Assembly (NCBI GenBank): GCA_900708905.1
Contig: CAADRB010000003.1
Coordinates: 4,565,551 to 4,629,550 of the forward strand
Direction: 5' to 3'
DNA: 64,000 nt
Source of the DNA: Hymenolepis diminuta
Lineage: Eukaryota; Platyhelminthes; Cestoda; Cyclophyllidea; Hymenolepididae
Shown: one piece after another, positions 36,700-48,665 of the stretch
How the letters are laid out: each line of letters opens with the position of its first letter
How positions within the stretch are numbered: position 1 is the stretch's first letter
Program-made: the position numbers and the translations under genes
Notes under the pieces: generated by a model
What the model was told of the DNA's origin: nothing
Database searches by the model: none
The model's input: the letters and a program-made list of their open reading frames with translations, nothing else

Positions 36700-37500
36700 T
36701 ATGGTGGAGAAATGCTTTTCACCAGTGGTCTGGGTAAGGCGGAAATTCTGTATGAGAAGACGCTTATTAAATGTCCAACATAGATTTCTTGCTGGAGGAC
36801 ATACTGAACAGACGGTCCTTGCCATAAGAATAATAATTCGAGAAGGCATTGATCGTCGATGCGGAACCGCAATCATCTTTACCGATGTAGGGAAAGATTT
36901 TGATTCTCTTCCTACCGCTCCAATTCTACTATGGCCGGGTAAACTTAAGCTGCCCTTCAGTTGGATTAGATAAGTTCTTAATATCCCGGAAGACCACACC
37001 AGAGGCTCAAATGAAGGATTTATTACTCAAGGAGGCATTAGACAGCGATCCGAAGGACCTCATGACTCTTCAATATAACATTTAATTTAATATTAAATGA
37101 TCATATGCAACCTGAGGGGATTTGAAATGCAGACTGTTGAGTTTTCAGGACATCTTGACTTATGCCTTATCTCTTCATCAATTGGACAAGGTGAACAGCA
37201 TCTTCAAAGACTTGAAACTATCCTAGACAAATATGCAATGGAAATGACTTATGATAAAACAATCTAGGCGTACGTCGGTTCAGAGCTGGATCGATCATAT
37301 TTTCAAATAAATGCTTGTAAAATCAATAAAGCAAGCTCTTTTACCTACCTTGAATTCCAAGTGAATGATAAAGGTCTAGTCAATGATGTCGTAAAACTAG
37401 ATATCACGGGAGCCAAACGACAGCTAGTGAAACTTAGACCTATTCTAAAGTCGAAAGTTCTATCGATTAGAATTCAAGCAAGGATATTGGAAAGATGAAA
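36700..37500 (+). pseudogene. LINE reverse transcriptase remnant
   Basis: Recognisable RT blocks are: NVQHRFLAGGHTEQ (family usually xxQxGFRxGRxTxDQ); IIFTDVGKDFDSLP, with the first catalytic Asp region kept as FTD...FDS; FITQGGIRQ (family GxRQGxPxSP), which then degenerates; and GHLDLCLIS in place of YADDxxL, so one catalytic Asp is lost. The thumb region has TYLEFQVNDKGLVNDVV followed by AKRQLVKLRPILKSK. KLDYEYFYE stands for the usual xLLYGxExW. At least three reading frames are needed to follow it. Confidence 0.88.
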
Positions 37501-38419
37501 GTTGGATTATGAATACTTCTACGAACTCTGTTCCTCGTATTGTCAAATATCAACTACAGCAGAAAGGTGTACTTAAAAAGGAAATTATGAGTATAGAATG
37601 AAAGTGAAATGAGATGGCATTGGTGGATCGATCACCAAAAACCCAAATATGATCTACAAGGAGGCGGACTTCTTTGTCCAGTAGATGGGTGCTGCAAGAA
37701 TTATATGAGAGTGGATGGCCCCAAAATCATGCGAAACTTCCACTCACATTCTCTCTACGAAGAGTAAGAGCATAACTCTGAAGTACTCCGGCGGAAGATA
37801 CCAGTCGATGTGAAATTTCTCCAGCTCAGATGACTTTCAGACTCTCATTTCTACCGTAGAATCTACAATTCTTTCTCAAGTAAGCATGTTTCCCTTTACA
37901 AACTTTCACTTCCCATGTATGTTTTCCCAGGACTAGGGACTGTAGAAACTTTAGTACTGCCGTGGGAAATAATAAAAATTTCCCGTTATCTATGGAATAT
38001 TACAGTCGCCAAATTTACCATGGGTATCAAAAAAAAGAGTAGTTCTTGATATTGTCAACTTCCAGCTGAAAGAAGTAAATATAGACCACCGAATACAAAC
38101 CTTGCAAGTTATAATAATGGGATAGCATTCGATGCGAGAAAATGTCGAAATCATTGAAAATTAAGTGCATTTGAAATTTTAAATTTACATTTCAACCACT
38201 CTAAATATATAAATTTTTAATTTCCAAAACTTTTTAAAAAAAAGAATGAATCATCTCTATTATTTACGATGAAATAGCACCTAAGGAAAATAATTTGCAT
38301 TTCATTGGCTACTAACCTCATCTACGACTTTCTCCTGCATTTGTAATAAACTCGATTAAACCGCTACTTGAGTGGAAGGGAGAGTTATAGAGCTTGAGTT
38401 GAACCTGTAGATCACTCTA

Positions 38420-38560
38420 TTTAAAATTTGGGGGGTCATTGGTGGCATAAAGCAATGCTTTTCGACAACTGTTGATCACAGTGGTCATCAGGTACGTCTG
38501 ACAAGACATAAAGGTCAAGACCGAGGTCACATATGGCCATCGGTACTCATTCAGAGAAGG
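38420..38560 (+). mobile_element. Possible degenerate SINE-like segment
   Basis: The stretch around 38480-38525 has an A-box-like GTGGTCATCAGG and, about 30 bases later, a B-box-like AGGTCAAGACC, spaced as in a tRNA-derived promoter. No cloverleaf pairing is convincing and no tail match to the other SINE copies was seen, so this is tentative. Confidence 0.15.
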
Positions 38561-40190
38561 GGATGACTAATAGCAGTTTGGACAAATGGGAACGCTGTGA
38601 ATACTCTCCGTAACGGAATTGGGAGTGAATATTTAGTAGCATTTATCAATATTTGGTGCTTTTTTTACAAAATGCATGGAGGAAACTGAATGATTGTTAA
38701 AAATATATCATGCCACATTAGGTGAAGGTTGATGTTTGCCGAGGACTAGTTTGTTTTTCATACTCTCTTCATTTGTAAGGTAACTAAGCTTTCATATTTC
38801 TGAATAATCAAGAGAAGTTTGTCACAGCCTCTTTTGACAGTAATAATACATATCCACAGTAAAAATTTACTTGAATTTCAGCAAATATTATGCATCTGCA
38901 TTCACATTCTCTAAATGCATCTTAGTTAATAAATTATGTCTCTGAACAGATATTACTGAAGTACAAATAAGCGATATGAACTAACTTTTTCTCACAAATT
39001 TCCATTGAATCCTCTAAATTAATGCTGAATGAATATCGCACTCAACAGATTAGAGTCTTTGTAAGCTTCTTACCTACAAATGAGAGGCAATATTGAATGA
39101 AATCGCACGATCTATGCACCCTGACTTAAGGGATTTTTAAATTTATAAAAGTGATTTGAACTTGTTTGTAGGAATTAGTCGAGGGGGGAAAAGGGCCTTT
39201 GAGGAGTTTCCCAGAAACAAGTGGCAGAGAATTAGTTCCCATGAAATCCTGAGATGGGAGACACTTAACATTAAATCATCAGCTCCCCGATCACCTTGTA
39301 AAAGGGGAGTGTTTAAAATGTAAATTAATTTAGATAATTAAATTTGAAAAATGTTAGCATGGCGCCAAAGCATAGGATAAACCCCTAAAATTTGATACAT
39401 TTGTCGGAAAAGAAGTGATTTGTCTTATTCAATTTGGGCAGATTATTTCATTGTGGGATACGTTGATGAGAAAATTTCACTCTGTCACGTATTTCTTATT
39501 AAAATACTGAATGCTCTATCCTTTGTTTTACCGGACTTGTTTTAATGAATTGCAATCTGACTGTGAGATTCTTCTAGTACACCACGACGCCACATTAGGG
39601 AGAAGTTATCTACCCATAATTCATTTCATGAGTCTATTTATTGAAATGGACAAATAATATGATATCCCGATGTTTATAAATGTTATGTTATTTATTGAGA
39701 ATTAATTAAGAAGGCCAAAATGTATACTTTTGTACACCTGATTCATTCCAAAATGAACCCTTGTTTTCCATTGGTTAAGAAGAGAAGTTCAAACACTATT
39801 CGCCTTTTTAGTAAACTTTTGGATAATAAATTTCTGAAATGAGATTTATGCCTTTTAGAAAGAAGTAGTATACTTTTCCATGGAAAAATGGGGAAAAAAC
39901 CTCTCAAACTAACATCCACTGAACCCAATACGCCTAAAACATTTCAGAGGAATAGGTCTCCACTCCCTCTAAGTTATGCATTCGTATTTTTGAGGCGAAT
40001 TTCAGTAGTTTTGTTGTAATGGTGGATGCGAAAAGTTGGTATGATTCGTTACACACTAGCAACAAGTTAATTAAACACAATAAGTTAAGAGAGAATCGTG
40101 ACATGGCGTCAGCAATTAGGGAGAGATGGATAGTAACAACTAAGTGGTCTCTTTCAGCTAATGCGTGACTGCGCACCATAATTCCATTAG
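38561..40190. other. AT-rich non-coding stretch
   Basis: No recognised gene, RNA gene or repeat. A 129-codon minus-strand frame at 39934-40323 lacks an ATG near its start and has no domain. It overlaps a plus-strand frame of equal quality. Confidence 0.4.
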
Positions 40191-40337
40191 CCCTTGAACT
40201 TCCCTCTCCCCTCTCTCTCCCTCTACTTGCTATTTGGGAAAATAGCGAGAAAATGGGATAGAAAGAGGAGGATAGAGGAAGAAAGGGAGAAATGCCAGGG
40301 AACTGTAGCACAACGCAAAACATTAGGAGTCAAAAAC

Positions 40338-40616
40338 ATGCATAAAATGATGAATCGCTTTCAGCAAGAAGCAAGTGAATTATTACTCCGAGAATTAAGG
40401 AAACGTCAACATTTTTCATTTTACAATTTTGATTCGGATGAGGAGTTAATTCGAACGGCTCTTAACTCAAAGGGGGGAGGGGGGGGAGGGGAATCCACCT
40501 TTTCAGTTATTATGGAAGGGAATAAACGGTTTATCATTATTCTCTTATCGTATCTTTTTAATAACCTCTTTCATTATACACTTGGGTTTTCGACATGGGA
40601 TTTATTCGACATTTAG
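40338..40616 (+). CDS. Unassigned 92-codon ATG reading frame
   Basis: From ATG at 40338 the frame runs 92 codons to TAG. It is open for 48 further codons upstream, where no ATG occurs. The first half is Lys/Arg/Glu/Leu-rich and could form an amphipathic helix (FQQEASELLLRELRKRQH). It is followed by a poly-Gly run created by the G-rich tract at 40472-40491, then by a hydrophobic stretch (RFIIILLSYLFNNLF). The mix of an acidic-basic segment, homopolymer Gly and a Phe/Leu segment is unusual and no family fits. This is the longest frame in the window, but that length is expected by chance about once here. Confidence 0.15.
   Translation: MHKMMNRFQQEASELLLRELRKRQHFSFYNFDSDEELIRTALNSKGGGGGGESTFSVIMEGNKRFIIILLSYLFNNLFHYTLGFSTWDLFDI
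40472..40491 (+). repeat. G-rich tract
   Basis: Nineteen G broken only by A at two positions, able in principle to form a G-quadruplex. A similar G-rich tract occurs at 41541-41562. Confidence 0.8.
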
Positions 40617-41048
40617 TAATTACGCTTTAGACACAATTAGAAGGAGTCTGATTAATGACCTTTGATGAGTTGGCTTGTTCTTTATTTTATAAGATATAAC
40701 CTAATTAATACCAGTCTCGATGTGCTATTTTAAAATAACTAAATGATTTTGATTAATACTGAAAATTTCATTTAAATTAAGCTTCCTTAGTAGATGTTCA
40801 CTTGTTTAAATAAATACCGATGTCCCGCTATAATGAATTTAAAAATCGCTCTTACTTTTCTCGTTCCAATCATTTTCGAGATTATTTATCGAAATCAATT
40901 ATGATTGAAACTATTTACCATTCTACGTTGAATAAAATTCAAATTGTACGCTTCATTAATAATCGAAGGTATCAGAAATGGATTTAAAGGTCATAAACAT
41001 GACAAAATCCTTCAGATCCCATTGAATGTGTCCACTAATTCCTTTCAG

Positions 41049-41179
41049 ACCGCTGAAGTTTTATTCATTCACAAATTTCGATCCAGGAAAAGCGTTGAGC
41101 ATAACTTTGATCCCTTTCTATTTTTCTAGGTTCTTAGAGTCTTCTGGTTTTTATTTGAACCGATCTGCTCTTCTCGTAG
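41049..41179 (+). CDS. Candidate exon with alternative acceptors
   Basis: Two good 3-prime splice sites lie 81 bases apart. ACTAATTCCTTTCAG ends at 41048 and CCCTTTCTATTTTTCTAG ends at 41129. Both lead into a frame that is open to a donor TAG|GTAACC at 41180, with peptide including KFYSFTNFDPGKALS and later SSGFYLNRSALLV. The frame stays open past the donor to 41259. Another frame from the first acceptor is also open for 26 codons. No family is recognised. The unusual part is the density of splice consensus, not the protein. Confidence 0.2.
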
Positions 41180-41259
41180 GTAACCGACGATTAGATTTTC
41201 TAAGTGATAGCAAAGCGGACCAAATTGCAATGTTTCAAAACAAGTCACCACGTTGGTAA

Positions 41260-42735
41260 TGACAACCGTACTGTAAATAACTTGGTTAGAATTAAGAGAA
41301 ATTAAAACTCGAATTTCTTTGAAGTGAAACAAGTTTACTGATCCTCAAATCGTCAATTGGTTTTCCTTCGTTATTTTAAACACCACTTCCGTAATTGAAA
41401 GTTACGCTTTTTTACACTTAGCGTGACAGGGTACAGACCAAATTTTTTCCATCCATTGAAAATCAACCGTCTCAACCAGTCCTGTGTATCAAAGTTTTCG
41501 AACGGGAACAAAAAGGATCCAAGGCTTCAATCGAGAAGTTGGGGTAGGGGGGGGAAGAGGGGATCGCCTTCCTTCATTTTTTTTCATCTAATTTGTTTCT
41601 CCTGATGCAGTCTGAGGCAGCTGTTAAGTAGAGGTGTCCGAGACATGAATGCAGATGTGCAAACAAAGTTTCTTTGATATGAGACTGCAAATAATCTGTC
41701 ATATTTTTTGTCTACACGGCTTTTGCAGCATTAACTTATCAGACTAATTCGAATGAGTGTGTTTGAATAATAACTGCAGACGTGATGCATTATGACTCAC
41801 TAATTAGGGCGATCGGATCCCATTTACTTATTTTATGTACAAATATAGTCGAAATTTCGATGAATGTTGTTTTAGCTCTTTTCAAATTAATGATCCCACC
41901 TTTCGTAAACTCTGGTTTCGGGCTTTATGAAGAGATCTTGTTTTGCGATACAAACCAGTCAGCCACGACTTTCACATGTCTTAAGCCTCATCCTGCAAAT
42001 TCGTCCGGTATGAAATGAAACTGTAACATATTTGGAACTTAAAACATACCCTTTCGTGACAAGTGGGATACATCTGACGAGGCGGGGTGTCAACCATATC
42101 CAAGTATTCTTGTCTAACCTGTAATTTATCGTGTCCATAATCTAATGGGGTCAGTGTTAGAAGATTAAGAGATCCCTGGTTTCTACTTGATCTCTTCATA
42201 ATTGGATTGAAAATTTACTTTAATTAAGTTGCAATCTGTCACAAACTAAACTATCAACATATTTATAATGGTTAAACAACAGATTCTAAACTGAAAATAA
42301 TTATTTAATCTCCGAAAAACTTCCATTTTTAGGATTAACATAACCAAATATTTCAATATTCATTACTGACTGTGCTTCCTAATGTGATGTTCTCACAAGT
42401 ATTCCACTCCATTACCTCTAAATCACGTGCTGTTAGTGTAGCCTCAAGTTTCTGGCCGTTCAAAAATGAATGACCTCATTGCCCCGTTTTTTTCAGAAGG
42501 ACTGTTATGTCCTCAGTGATCTGATAACTACAGAGGGAGACTGATATATTAACGTCCTCCTTCGTTTCTCACTTCAGTACTACGAAATAATGGTCCAATG
42601 CCACACTTCTCTGCAACCATGGTAATGTGCCTGACGGAACTTCCCTCCTATAAACATTTGAGCTATGCCTCATTCTGAAAATATGAGAACCTAGAAAGTC
42701 GAGCGAGACAAACTGCTTACTATTTCTTCGATAAA
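41260..42735. other. Non-coding stretch
   Basis: It holds a G-rich tract (41541-41562) and an isolated good acceptor (CCCCGTTTTTTTCAG) near 42496 that leads into only 15 open codons (KDCYVLSDLITTEGD). No gene or repeat family is recognised. Confidence 0.4.
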
Positions 42736-42739
42736 TTAT

Positions 42740-43080
42740 GTCCATTAACCAGAGAGAAGACAAATCTCTCTTTTCGTGCCAAAAGAGAGCTCAGCCTCAT
42801 CCGCATGAGGACTCAGTCCCTTTTTCACACTTAGAGGCGACAGCCAGGCAGCTAAAAGTAAGTGGAGTTGGTGGATAAAAAATGGCAAGATGGAGAGAGA
42901 GAGAGACCAAGAAGCCGCACTGTGCTTGGAAAGGGTTTTGTGGTGAGAAGGCAGTGCGTGAAGAAGACAAAAAATTGCTCTTGGCGGAGAGCGTGAGCTC
43001 TCCTTTGAGAAGTCATATGCCAGAGGTATGGGATGGAGGAAGGAGGAGGAAAAAAACTCGATCACCTACCCCAACCTTCA
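42740..43080. promoter_or_regulatory. GC-richer GAGA-containing island with hairpin
   Basis: This is a purine-rich block with a GAGAGAGAGA run (42894-42904) and GC above its flanks. It has a perfect hairpin at 42986-43003 (GGAGAGC, loop GTGA, GCTCTCC). The 106-codon minus-strand frame over it is low-complexity Ser/Leu/Pro/His with no domain and is probably compositional. The layout matches the other islands in the window and suggests a regulatory element rather than a gene. Confidence 0.2.
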
Positions 43081-46000
43081 ACTTCTAAAGGGAATCATTT
43101 GTCAACCTGAAAGGAGAAAAAATGTTGGGGAACAACTTTTTGTACATCTTGCCATTCTCATGCTATTAGACTTACAGAAATGATCTAAGGATGCTTTAAA
43201 ATTAGTCGCTTTCTTTCTCACAATTGTAATTCTGAAAATGGAAATATGTCATCAAGTTTTCTTCAAGATGAAATGGTTTTGAGGAGCATCTCCCATCCCT
43301 GGCGACGTCAAAAACTTTCAAGCAAAAGTTAATTGTGTCTGTAAATATGCCCCATATTCGAGCTTTAACATGCTATTATTTCTGAAGATGATAAAATTAT
43401 AGTATTCTTAACTTCCTTTAAGGTTCTATAAATTTGTGGTTTAATTCAGAGATAAAAGCTTTTCATTACATTTCAAATAACATCTGATTATACGATCAGA
43501 AATTCCTCAATTGTTCAAAAGTTGGTTGACCTCATTTAATCCGGATCACCTTTTAATTTTACGCAAAACTTTTGGCGAAATTTTTGTCCATTTTTCAACA
43601 AAAAACACACTTTCAGACAAGAGTAAAAATGCTACGGAAAAAAGGATTTTTGGTGGTTAGAACTGCCATTGACAACACCTGTCAAGACCAGAATCATTAC
43701 TTTTTGAAAAAATACCGCAGATTCTGCGAACATTTTCAAATCTTTGGACAGGAAATTTTCTCACTTTTACAGAGAAATCAGAAAGCGAAAATGCTATTCA
43801 CTGTTGGGAAAACTCTTTAAGGAATGAATGTTTGATAAGTTAGAAAGCCTCCCTGATATGAATATCTACCCTTCCAGATATATGCTTCTTGAATGGGTGA
43901 AATTGGTTTGAAGTTATAATGGAAGAACGTCAAAATTCAACTCTAAATAACGAAGCAATCTGAACTTATTGTGGCGTAAAATCTATTCAACAGAATGAGG
44001 GTCCCCAATATAAGCCTCAAAGATGGGTAGATGAATAGGATCTCTCAGGGTCGTCGTAGGCACTTCCACCTTTCTCTTAATTTTCATGAAAGGAAAAAAC
44101 TGCCTTTCACGTCCAGATTATACATCAGTTGGAATTTATTGCACATTACTGACAGAAATTGGCGGAAGAGAGTATTATTTCGGGGTACCTTTCAGTGAAA
44201 TCACAATTTATGCTTGGCAATTGAGAACCCGCCAAGGTTTCCATCTCTGTGATCGCATTATTTTGCCCCAATAAAACGTCCCTAAAGAAGTTATTCAGAT
44301 ATTAGGGGAAGTTATTTTTACTTGCAAAAATGAGTTAATTTCATGTTAAATCAAGTTAAAGTTCTTCCGGCCACCCTCAGCAGCACAAAGGGCACCAAAA
44401 ATTTCATATTAATCAAAACTCAATTTTGCTACTTCTATTGCTGAGGAGCGGTGACAGGCGGGCATTAATCAAAAGATCCTACAACAGGAGGGGAAGGGAG
44501 CACAAGTGGATGGGTGAATGGTAGAAATATAGAACTGGGTGGAGAATTCCTTCTTATCGTTTGATTAGTACAGGTGCGTTGCTGACAGTGCAATGAAAGG
44601 TTCCTTTCCTTTTTTAAAGAAATAAGAGAAATTAGTGTCCGTTTGATAGGCAAAGTGATTAGTTATTTCCTTATAGAGCTTTCTCATTATGACCGACGGA
44701 TTCTGGAATTATTCATTTCCGAGGCAATATTCAACTGATGTATATTCAGTTATTGAATAATAATTATTATTACAACCGAGAAATGATGGTTCTCTATCGC
44801 CTGATATAAGCCGAAATTTGCAGTCGAGATACTGGGAAAAATTTACTAAAGTATTCAAAAAATATTCTCAATTGTTCCCAGTTTAAGAAGAATTAGACTT
44901 AGTCTCCCTGCAAAAGGAATGAGAAGGGTGAAATTAATGTACTTACCTATGAGGTCATTAATAATTCAGAAGAAAATTCCAGAAGGTTCGAATAAAATCG
45001 ATTTTTAAAGCTCTTCTAATTTTGGCCAATTACACGAAAGCTAACCACCTTTTTTGAGGCATCCATCGTGTAGTCTCATCACCTTTGAACTTCAGTCAAC
45101 ATTCACTGAATTGCCATTCTCAGTTGAATATCCTAGAAGATAACTTTTGTGACAAAATTAGCATCTCCAGATTTGATTCTGAAAAATCAATGAAAGCTTG
45201 AATAACTTGAATAAAACATGTAGAAAATTTTTAAAAAAGTACTGAAGATATAATTAAATTAATAAAATAACATCTACCCTGGAGTCATGTAAAGGGGTAT
45301 CAGCCAGACAGTCACTAGATGGTCGAAAAGATAGGTTGTCTCCTCATTGAAATCGCGTTGATTTTTTCAAATGCGCTGGGAGGAAGAAGAAATTGACTTG
45401 ACTCACCAACGCATACATATACGACAAAGATTGCGAAAGGAGTGAGATAGAATTTCAGATTTGTAATTCACAAAATTCTACTCCTCTTTCTTTACAATTC
45501 TTCATAAAAGTGGGGAGGGGTGACTTTTTGAACACATTCTAAGCGCGCACAGAGAAGATAAGCTCTGTCAGGATGTGGAAAAAAGTCCAGCTCCCTTCAG
45601 GCGCCATTCCATATTCAATTTCTGGCCTTTTGAAATTTCCGGGAGAAAAAATAATCGCGATCAAGTGAGATTTTCTTCTACAAAAATGCCTAAATTTACA
45701 GAATTGATTTATTTTTAAATAATTTTGTTTTGTACTGGAAAAATTTTGCTTTTAATTTCAATCTATTTTTAGCGGGGAAGAAACTTTGTTTTTTTAAGGT
45801 GGTATAGTAATACGTTATGAACCGGAAGAGGCGGTAAAGAAGAAGCCGGAGTTCAAGTCAGAGCATCATGAGTCTTACTTGGTTAGAATTATGCAAACTT
45901 TGATTTTTCAATGTTCTTTTTAATATCTAACTGTTCGAATTTGATGAATTGACTCCTGGGTTTATGGAATTATGTATGAAATATCCAGAGCTCGTTGACC

Positions 46001-47285
46001 AATTGATTTAGCTCCGTGGATTGTCAATTCATCTCACATTTTTGTATCCTCCTGTAGAATAAAGCAAGTAGATGACATTAGAAACTATTTTTAACCTAAA
46101 GTCAATTTCGGTATTGGAGTATTTCCTAAGTGACAACAAGCACAACTGAAAATTCTACATAAAAGAGAAGTTATTTGTGTGGATCCTCGGTGTCATTAGC
46201 TCTAAAAATGAAAGTGGAGTAAAATGCCCTGTTGTATCTGCCACCACAGCGATGCTATATCAATTGATAGACAGCTCGGTTAATAGATTGACATCAATCA
46301 TTGCACCAAAAATTGTGGGTTGTGAAACAGGTCACCCTAATTTTTCAATATGAAGAAGATGACGATTAGATAGAGTTAGCCTCAAAAGTAAGAGTTCAGA
46401 TAAAGTATTGCTCTCCATGACTCCCACTTCACTGCTTCAGTTCCATCTTGACGAAATACGCATTTAAATACCTCTCGATATTATGGCTTTGAAATTTAAA
46501 ACAATGATAGATATAATTCTCTGGAGTGCTTGGAAGGCATTTCATTCAATTAATAACTTCAAAGATACAAATGGAAATAACCCAACACTGAGAGTGGATC
46601 ATAATTAATATTCATTTTCTGAAAAGAGAGTGATACCATGTATTTTTCTTACCTCACATCGATAACCTCGGTAAATTTGTTTTCGTTAGGTGATTGCTTA
46701 TTTCGTGAAGAGGCAGAGGGAAATAGAGGGCGGAATAACATAAAAACTGACACAGTAAAGCCACTGTGGCAATAGAGTGTTAGGAAGAAAAATGTAGGTT
46801 GTTCCACTAGTTATTGACAGGGCAGAATGATTGATAAATGGGGTTCTGGAGATAATGGATACCAAGAGTGATTACAGCCCTAATTATTTATAGATATTGC
46901 AATTATTTAGTGAATATTAAGTCTACACTTAAATGTGTCTCCCAGTTGGCAGACTTTCCTAATTAACCACTAAACTTATTATTAAAATCAATTTTATTTG
47001 TAAATACCCGCGAAATTCAAATTTAAACATATTTTTATATAAAATTCATAATATGATTTAAAATAAGTCATTTATTATATGTAATATTGTAAAATAATAA
47101 ATGACATTTGTATTATATTTAATAAAATATTTTCCTCTAGCATTAATAAACTTTGTTAAAAGTACCTTTTTTGAAAAATATTGAAATTTGTCAAGAACTT
47201 TTATATTGGCTCCAAAATAAGCTTCCTCAAAATAGGTAACTGAATAACTCCCCAAAAAGTGGAATGAATGTTCTTCCATTATCTT
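43081..47285. other. AT-rich non-coding stretch
   Basis: I see no recognised gene or repeat family. The plus-strand frame at 43572-43820 gives a Lys/Phe/Gln-rich peptide without domain. Short GC-richer words occur around 45540-45660 but do not define a feature. Confidence 0.45.
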
Positions 47286-47291
47286 GAATAG

Positions 47292-47443
47292 AGGGAGCCT
47301 GCAACATGGATCCTTCCTGGTGAGAGACCTACATTATTCGGACTTCTCCAATGCGGTTGGCCGTTCCCCTCGCTCGATGTACTCCGATCAGCAGTGAATC
47401 CGAGACCTCGCATTCGAGATTTAGCATGTGCAGCTCCATCCAG
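47292..47443 (+). CDS. Candidate internal exon, unknown gene
   Basis: This 152-base block is markedly GC-richer than its surroundings. It is bounded by an acceptor (TGTTCTTCCATTATCTTGAATAG, ending at 47291) and a donor CAG|GTGAAT at 47444. Frame 1 is open across all 50 complete codons, leaving two bases (phase 2). The peptide includes EPATWILPGERPTLFGLLQCG and ends IRDLACAAPS. The minus strand is also open through the same block in two frames, one including RMRGLGFTADRS and SPGRIHVAGSLYS, so strand is not certain. No family is recognised. It is the best-supported exon-like block here by composition plus splice sites. Confidence 0.35.
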
Positions 47444-48660
47444 GTGAATAAATGCAGGGTTTTGATGCCATATTCAATTGGTGTTAAAAACTTCGATATC
47501 AAATTTTAAACAAATATTTCAATTTGAGCTGTTTCACTGAAGTGATTTTAACTGCATGGACAAATTTTCTCACAATTATTCTAAATTTCAATTCGTATAT
47601 CCCTACGACTATCATAAGTTTAAAAAAATCAGAAATTAGCGGTATTTTATACTGATTTGCTGAATTACTCAAATGTGCTCTTTTTCCTCTTATGAAATTT
47701 GTCTTGTATTGCGTAAAACAAAACTCATGTGAAATATTCGAAAGTAAATATGTTTATTCTCTGTTTCTTTAATTTTGTTTTGAAAGTAATTTTCGAAAAG
47801 AGCATGAAGCGTACATCATAGGTCAATTAGTTGCCAGAATAATACCCATTTGGATTTCGCAAATGTGAAGAGCAGTGACCTTTTGGGTTAAAATTGCTAA
47901 ATTTATCATTATTTAAACATTGATTTTCGAAAATCATATCCATTTTATCATACTTTTCTTTGTCTTTTTCTTCAACAATAATGTGTTTCTTTTGCTTCAT
48001 ACATCAAACTTTTTCGTGTGTCAGAATATTCTGTGTTGCTCTGTAATGATTAATGATTCCTGTCAGAGGAGAATAGACCAGGCTCGAAATGATGTTTTCA
48101 GGAGAGAAAAAAGGAAGAAGTAGCAAGAGAGAGAGAGAGAGAGAGAGAGAAAGAAAAAACGATCATTGCCACTTCCAAAGCACAGCTGTCGGACTTCTGT
48201 CGTTAGGTTAGTGACTGACCCCGCACGTCAGAGGACAAAAAGCTCAAAATTTCGTTAGTCACATCAGTCATCATTTGTGATTAGGGGAAAATAGCAAAAA
48301 GTCAGCTCTGATTCTTACATCCTCTTTTTCATTCACCGTTTGTCACCATGGTGTTTTTTATTTTGACGAAGTCTTTTTATCTCGAGGCGCTTAAATAAAA
48401 GTCTGAAAACGAGTCTAGCAGTTGAATGTTTCAGATAAATAACAATTTGTTCAAAAAAGGGAAATTTATTTTATTAGAAAAAAAACCAAAAGACATTATA
48501 TTTTCTACTACATTTTATTTACCCTTAAATAGCTCAGGGTTCTGTACAAAGACCAGACTCAGTATGGAAGTCGTTCATTCCCACAATGCACCGATTCATT
48601 CTAACATATAAGAACGCAATTTTTATAAACAAATCGTAATATTTTTTATTATTAATAATA
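47444..48660. other. Non-coding stretch with GA microsatellite
   Basis: Apart from the GA repeat at 48127-48150 nothing is recognised. A 67-codon open frame over 47920-48123 ends in the GA-rich tract and lacks a domain. Confidence 0.4.
48127..48150 (+). repeat. (GA)12 microsatellite
   Basis: Twenty-four bases of perfect GA repeat, the longest simple repeat in the window, followed by an A-rich tail. Confidence 0.92.
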
Positions 48661-48665
48661 ACATT

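Larger units (their letters stand above)
35880..38060 (+). mobile_element. Degenerate non-LTR retrotransposon (LINE)
   Basis: About 2.2 kb on the plus strand carries, in the right order, an apurinic/apyrimidinic-type endonuclease, a reverse transcriptase and a C-terminal tail, broken by many stops and frameshifts. An intact element would use these to nick target DNA and copy its RNA at the nick. Blocks seen are VIMGDFNCHLGSD (35968-36006), a DLRASREVDVNSDY-like endonuclease end (36216-36310), the RT palm with IIFTDVGKDFDSLP (about 36870-36912), a ruined YADD box reading GHLDLCLISSS (about 37150), TYLEFQVNDKG and KLRPILKSKVLSIR (37343-37480). A late Cys/His cluster (CPVDGCC...FHSH, 37675-37750) may be a zinc finger. 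The endonuclease end resembles the family often annotated as craniofacial-development-protein-2-like, but I do not fix the clade. No target-site duplication or poly-A tail was found. Confidence 0.9.

Noticed and set aside
39934..40323. 129-codon minus-strand open frame
   Set aside because: It has no ATG near its start and no domain, and is mirrored by the plus-strand frame at 40194-40616.
42745..43065. 106-codon minus-strand frame
   Set aside because: Low-complexity Ser/Leu/Pro/His peptide over a purine-rich tract, with no motif.
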